A stretch of 64,000 nucleotides of DNA from Altererythrobacter sp. XM-24bin4 (GTDB lineage Bacteria; Pseudomonadota; Alphaproteobacteria; Sphingomonadales; Sphingomonadaceae): positions 1,487,387-1,551,386 of the forward strand of contig QCWG01000001.1 of the NCBI GenBank assembly GCA_003149575.1. Direction: 5' to 3'. The position numbers and the translations under genes are program-made. Under the pieces are notes generated by a model, which was not told the DNA's origin, did no database searches, and worked only from the letters and a program-made list of their open reading frames with translations. Shown piece by piece: positions 60,989-64,000 of the stretch (its first letter is position 1; every line of letters begins with the position of its first letter).

Positions 60989-61480
60989 ATGAGGCTGTAT
61001 GGAATCGGCATGCGCTGGCTTCTGTCCATTCTTGTGTTCACAATTGGGCTGGGTGCATTCAGTCCGACTGTCGCGCAGGATAACGAAGTGCCGTATTGGG
61101 CCTCAATCGCATCATCCGAAGTGCGGATGCGGGTAGGGCCAAGCCGCGATTTTCCGATCCAGTGGGTCTACAAGCGACGCGGTCTGCCGATTAAGGTTGT
61201 TCGTGTGCAGGAAAGTTGGCGCCTGGTTGAAGACCCAGACGGTACGCGGGGCTGGATGGCCTCAAGCTTGTTGAGCCGAGGGCGAACAGCGCTGGTGATT
61301 GGCGAAGGCCTTGTCGCGATGCACGACGCGGCTTCCGACCAAGCCAATCTCAAATGGAACGTCGAACCGGGTGTGGTCGGCAAACTTGGCGCCTGCGAAT
61401 CAGGCTGGTGCGAGTTTGATGTTGAAGGACGCGCTGGCTGGGTTCCGGAAAGCCGGCTCTGGGGAACCGGAGCGCCCTAA
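60989..61480 (+). CDS. Exported SH3-domain protein
   Basis: A 163-residue protein with a signal peptide (MRLYGIGMRWLLSILVFTIGLGAFSPTVAQ) and two bacterial SH3-like repeats: SSEVRMRVGPSRDFPIQW and the later NLKWNVEPGVVGKLGAC ... WCEFDVEGRAGWV. Such proteins usually sit in the periplasm and contact peptidoglycan. The start is chosen to avoid overlap with the divergent dehydrogenase gene; an ATG at 61010 is also possible. Confidence 0.8.
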   Translation: MRLYGIGMRWLLSILVFTIGLGAFSPTVAQDNEVPYWASIASSEVRMRVGPSRDFPIQWVYKRRGLPIKVVRVQESWRLVEDPDGTRGWMASSLLSRGRTALVIGEGLVAMHDAASDQANLKWNVEPGVVGKLGACESGWCEFDVEGRAGWVPESRLWGTGAP

Positions 61481-61486
61481 ACCGCG

Positions 61487-61912
61487 CTATTCAGCCGCAA
61501 TCGTCTCGCTGCTGCTATCGGTCTCTTCCGCAATTGGGGTTACGACATAGCTTTGCGAGCCATCATCGCGTGTGGTGCGGAAACTGCCATCTTCGCCGGC
61601 CCGTTCATTGGTCCAGCAGCGTTCCTGCTCTTCATCGCCATACCCTTCTGGGTCAAAGCAAAGTTCATCCTCGGCAGTGCGCCAGGTACCACCACCAACA
61701 ACTTCCTCATTCTCGCCGTAATCAACATAGGTCCCATCTTCGTTAAAACGAGTGGTGCCGTAGACTGTCGTGTCGTCACCAACGGAGTAAAGCCCGGGCT
61801 GCACCGATGCAGCTTCAGCTTGTTATTACGCGTCTGGTTCAGGGGCAGGCGCCGCCGCTTGTTCGCAGGCGGTGAGTGCGGTCATGGCGACGATAGAAAT
61901 TGCAATTTTCAT
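61487..61912 (-). pseudogene. Lipoprotein gene split by tandem in-frame TAA TAA
   Basis: From ATG 61912, with an AGGGG box 8 bases upstream, the frame encodes MKIAISIVAMTALTAC, a perfect lipobox, then a Pro/Ala linker EQAAAPAPEPDA. Two TAA codons follow at 61823-61828. The same frame continues with QAEAASVQPGLYSVGDD and about 100 further residues of acidic, secreted-type sequence (GTYVDYGENEEVV, ELCFDPEGYG) ending at 61487. Without readthrough only a 28-residue peptide or a cytoplasmic product from an internal GTG at 61804 would form. Two CAA codons mutated to TAA would explain it. No family is recognised. Confidence 0.65.
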
Positions 61913-61918
61913 AATGAA

Positions 61919-61950
61919 ATCCCCTGATCACATGTTGTAATCGAGGGGAT
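61919..61950 (-). promoter_or_regulatory. Hairpin over the lipoprotein-gene ribosome site, after the thiolase
   Basis: ATCCCCT at 61919-61925 and AGGGGAT at 61944-61950 form a perfect 7-bp stem with an 18-base loop. On the minus strand one arm is the AGGGG ribosome-binding box of the lipoprotein gene. The thiolase gene ends at 61985, so the stem could also act as its terminator. Confidence 0.4.
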
Positions 61951-61984
61951 ACCATAGTTCCTGTCGTGGGCAAAAGAGCCGGGG

Positions 61985-63181
61985 TTATGCGAGCTCGATG
62001 GCGATAGCTGTTGCTTCACCGCCGCCAATGCAGAGCGAGGCAACACCACGTTTTTTGCCCTGCTTCTTAAGCGCATTAAGCAGCGTTACGATAATACGTG
62101 TGCCCGATGCACCGATCGGGTGGCCAAGCGCAGTTGCGCCGCCGTTCACATTGATCTTCTCATGCGGGATGCCGATGTCGCGCATCGCGAACATGGCGAC
62201 GCATGCGAAGGCTTCGTTGACTTCCCACAGGTCAACATCGTCGGTTGTCCAGCCAGCGCGCTCAAGCACTTTGGTGATCGCGCCAACCGGTGCGACGGTG
62301 AAGTCCTTCGGCTCTTGCGCGTGAGCAGCGAGCGCCACGATCTTTGCCACTGGCTCCTGCCCGTTTTCCTTGGCCACGCTTTCACGAGTGAGAACAACTG
62401 CAGCAGCGCCGTCTGAGATCGAGCTGGAAGTAGCCGCCGTGATCGTGCCGTCCTTGGCAAACGCGGGGCGCAGCGTCGGGATTTTCTCCGGCATACCGCG
62501 GCCAGGCTGTTCGTCCGTGTCGACGGTTACATCGCCTTTGCGGGTGGCGAAAGTGACCGGGACAACTTCATCAGCGAATGCGCCTGATGCAATCGCTTCG
62601 TTCGCGCGGCGGAGCGATTCAATTGAATAGCCGTCCATGTCTTCGCGGGTCAGCTGGTACTCGTCTGCAGTATCCTGAGCGAAGGTGCCCATTGCGCGGC
62701 CCGCGTCATAGGCATCTTCCAAGCCATCCAGGAACATGTGGTCATACGCGGTGTCATGGCCGATGCGTGCGCCCGAGCGGTGCTTTTGCAGCAAATACGG
62801 CGCGTTGGTCATGCTCTCCATGCCGCCAGCGATGACATAATCGATTGTACCACTGGCCAGCGCTTCTGCACCCATGATCACGGTCTGCATCCCGCTGCCG
62901 CATACTTTATTGACCGTGGTAGCCTGCACCGACTTTGGCAGACCTGCTTTCAGGGTTGCTTGACGGGCAGGGGCCTGACCCAGACCAGCCGGCAGAACGC
63001 AGCCTATATAGGACCGGTCAAATTTGTCAGGAGCAACACCAGAGCGCTCGACAGCCGCTTTGACTGCAGTTGCGCCGAGGTCGGTTGCAGACACATCGGC
63101 TAATGCGCCTTGCATGCCGCCCATCGGTGTGCGGGCGTAGCTTAGGATGACGACGGGGTCGGTGGCGGAAAACTGGGACAT
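61985..63181 (-). CDS. Acetyl-CoA C-acyltransferase (thiolase)
   Basis: A 398-residue thiolase that condenses or cleaves acetyl-CoA units. The nucleophilic Cys is in VNKVCGSGMQ (about residue 95), then VNGGATALGHPIGASG with the catalytic His, and the second Cys in SLCIGGGEATA. Sequence favours the acetoacetyl-CoA (biosynthetic/PhaA-AtoB) subgroup over long-chain FadA, but no other polyhydroxyalkanoate gene is present. ATG 63181 has a GAGGA box. Divergent from an aldehyde dehydrogenase. Confidence 0.93.
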   Translation of the reverse strand: MSQFSATDPVVILSYARTPMGGMQGALADVSATDLGATAVKAAVERSGVAPDKFDRSYIGCVLPAGLGQAPARQATLKAGLPKSVQATTVNKVCGSGMQTVIMGAEALASGTIDYVIAGGMESMTNAPYLLQKHRSGARIGHDTAYDHMFLDGLEDAYDAGRAMGTFAQDTADEYQLTREDMDGYSIESLRRANEAIASGAFADEVVPVTFATRKGDVTVDTDEQPGRGMPEKIPTLRPAFAKDGTITAATSSSISDGAAAVVLTRESVAKENGQEPVAKIVALAAHAQEPKDFTVAPVGAITKVLERAGWTTDDVDLWEVNEAFACVAMFAMRDIGIPHEKINVNGGATALGHPIGASGTRIIVTLLNALKKQGKKRGVASLCIGGGEATAIAIELA

Positions 63182-63367
63182 GTCATGTTCCTCGTTGGAG
63201 AGAGGAGAAGAATCACTTTGCGATCTAATGTTGCAATGCGGCAAACGCAAACCGTACGCTATCGGAAATACGTATTAGCTTGCGTTGGCGGGCGGCCTAA
63301 GCGAATAAAGATAGCAATTGAAAACGCATCGGCCCGGTTGGGCTGAGAGAATAGCCGGGAGAGAATA

Positions 63368-64000
63368 ATGGCTGACGATCTTCGCCAAGAGCAGGAACGT
63401 ATCCTCAAGCTGCAGCGATCTGCATTCACTCAGTCGCGTCCAGAGCCGATGAGCATGCGCAAGGACCGCATCAAGCGGGCTATGGCGCTGATCAAGGAGA
63501 ATGGCGAAGATCTGGCCAAAACTATGAGCGCAGATTTCGGTAGCCGAAGCATCCAACAGTCGATGATCACAGACATTGCAGCGACAGTTGGCGCAGGCAA
63601 GCATGCGCTGAAGAATATGGACAAATGGGCGCGCGTCGAGAAACGTCCGGTGCAATTCCCATTGGGTCTCCTCGGCGCGAAAGCCGAAGTGCGTTATGAG
63701 CCAAAGGGTGTAATTGGCATCCTGAGCCCGTGGAATTTCCCGGTCAATCTGGCCTTCGCTCCGCTGATGCAGGTATTTGCCGCGGGCAACCGCGCTATGA
63801 TCAAGCCGAGCGAATTTACCGAGCGTACCTCACTGCTGATGAAAGAATTGGTGAAGGAGTATTTCACCGAGGATGAGCTGGCAGTGATCACCGGTGGTCC
63901 GGAAGTGGCCGCCGCGTTCTCGTCGCTCCCATTTGATCACCTTGTTTTCACAGGCTCGACGCCAACCGGCCGCCGCGTGATGGAGGCAGCTTCTGCCAAT
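63368..64000 (+). CDS. Aldehyde dehydrogenase, coniferyl-aldehyde-dehydrogenase-like, N-terminal part
   Basis: The first 211 codons of an NAD(P)-dependent aldehyde dehydrogenase; it runs off the right edge. Visible are the N-terminal Rossmann-fold elements: YEPKGVIGILSPWNFPVN, IKPSEFTERT and FTGSTPTGRRVMEAA. The catalytic Glu and Cys lie outside the window. The start RLEQE-type N-terminus (MADDLRQEQERILKLQR) fits the coniferyl aldehyde dehydrogenase group. A GGGAGAG box precedes the ATG. Divergent from the thiolase. Confidence 0.9.
   Translation, partial: MADDLRQEQERILKLQRSAFTQSRPEPMSMRKDRIKRAMALIKENGEDLAKTMSADFGSRSIQQSMITDIAATVGAGKHALKNMDKWARVEKRPVQFPLGLLGAKAEVRYEPKGVIGILSPWNFPVNLAFAPLMQVFAAGNRAMIKPSEFTERTSLLMKELVKEYFTEDELAVITGGPEVAAAFSSLPFDHLVFTGSTPTGRRVMEAASAN

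Noticed and set aside
60250..61083. 277-codon plus-strand frame opposite the 2-hydroxyacid dehydrogenase
   Set aside because: Antisense shadow; it would also run into the SH3 gene.

Overview
The window is a dense, roughly 60 % GC chromosomal segment with about 52 protein-coding genes, short intergenic gaps and many ATGA start/stop overlaps. No rRNA, tRNA, CRISPR array, insertion sequence or phage gene was seen. Gene content and protein style point to an alphaproteobacterium of the order Sphingomonadales, most likely family Erythrobacteraceae. Supporting signs are the single LolC/E-type permease with LolD, the fabA-fabB-fabI cluster, an RNase E with an acidic insert splitting its S1 domain, RF2 with an SPY tripeptide, and exosortase-A-associated accessory genes. 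The family assignment is inference; no marker RNA gene is present.

Layout. 1-5 kb: 3' part of guaB, an RsmB-like rRNA methyltransferase, a TPR protein and a GST, converging on rppH and an HSL-type esterase. 5.2-12 kb: korAB, a YdjM/DUF457 membrane protein, a repeat element, photolyase and a lipoprotein serine hydrolase. 12-18 kb: a frameshifted PilZ gene, SDR, purF, lolCE-lolD, a stop-interrupted DUF1579-like gene and a glutathione peroxidase. 18-29 kb: dnaE, acyl-CoA ligase, DUF1330, then the minus-strand set UDG-like / lytic transglycosylase / moaB, and ETF-QO. 29-36 kb: cold-shock protein, ispE, N-formylglutamate amidohydrolase, ilvD, nnrD-type bifunctional repair enzyme, RlmD/TrmA-like methyltransferase. 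36-40.5 kb: ACP, acyl-CoA ligase and PLP decarboxylase of the exosortase-A-associated type, an interrupted small coiled-coil gene and an RpfF-like DSF synthase. 40.5-44 kb: zapE, thioesterase, sdhB and an SDR with a leader mini-ORF. 44-47.4 kb: an uncharacterised ATP-grasp / PLP enzyme pair plus a methyltransferase. 47.5-59 kb: rne, amidase, PBP1A, peroxiredoxin, prfB, a methyltransferase lipoprotein and fabA-fabB-fabI. 59-64 kb: a SnoaL-like gene without a normal start codon, a 2-hydroxyacid dehydrogenase, an SH3 protein, a lipoprotein gene broken by tandem TAA codons, a thiolase and the 5' part of an aldehyde dehydrogenase.

The most unusual property is a set of small accessory genes whose frames are intact except for one lesion: a -1 shift in a PilZ gene, TGA at a Trp position in a DUF1579-like gene, TAG in a coiled-coil gene, TAATAA in a lipoprotein gene, and ATA where an SD-spaced ATG is expected in a SnoaL-like gene. 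The four codon lesions are each explainable by G:C to A:T transitions. The second group of interest is functional: a lone DSF synthase, a possible uncharacterised ATP-grasp/PLP pathway, and a 31-bp element present in near-identical copies upstream of two unrelated genes.
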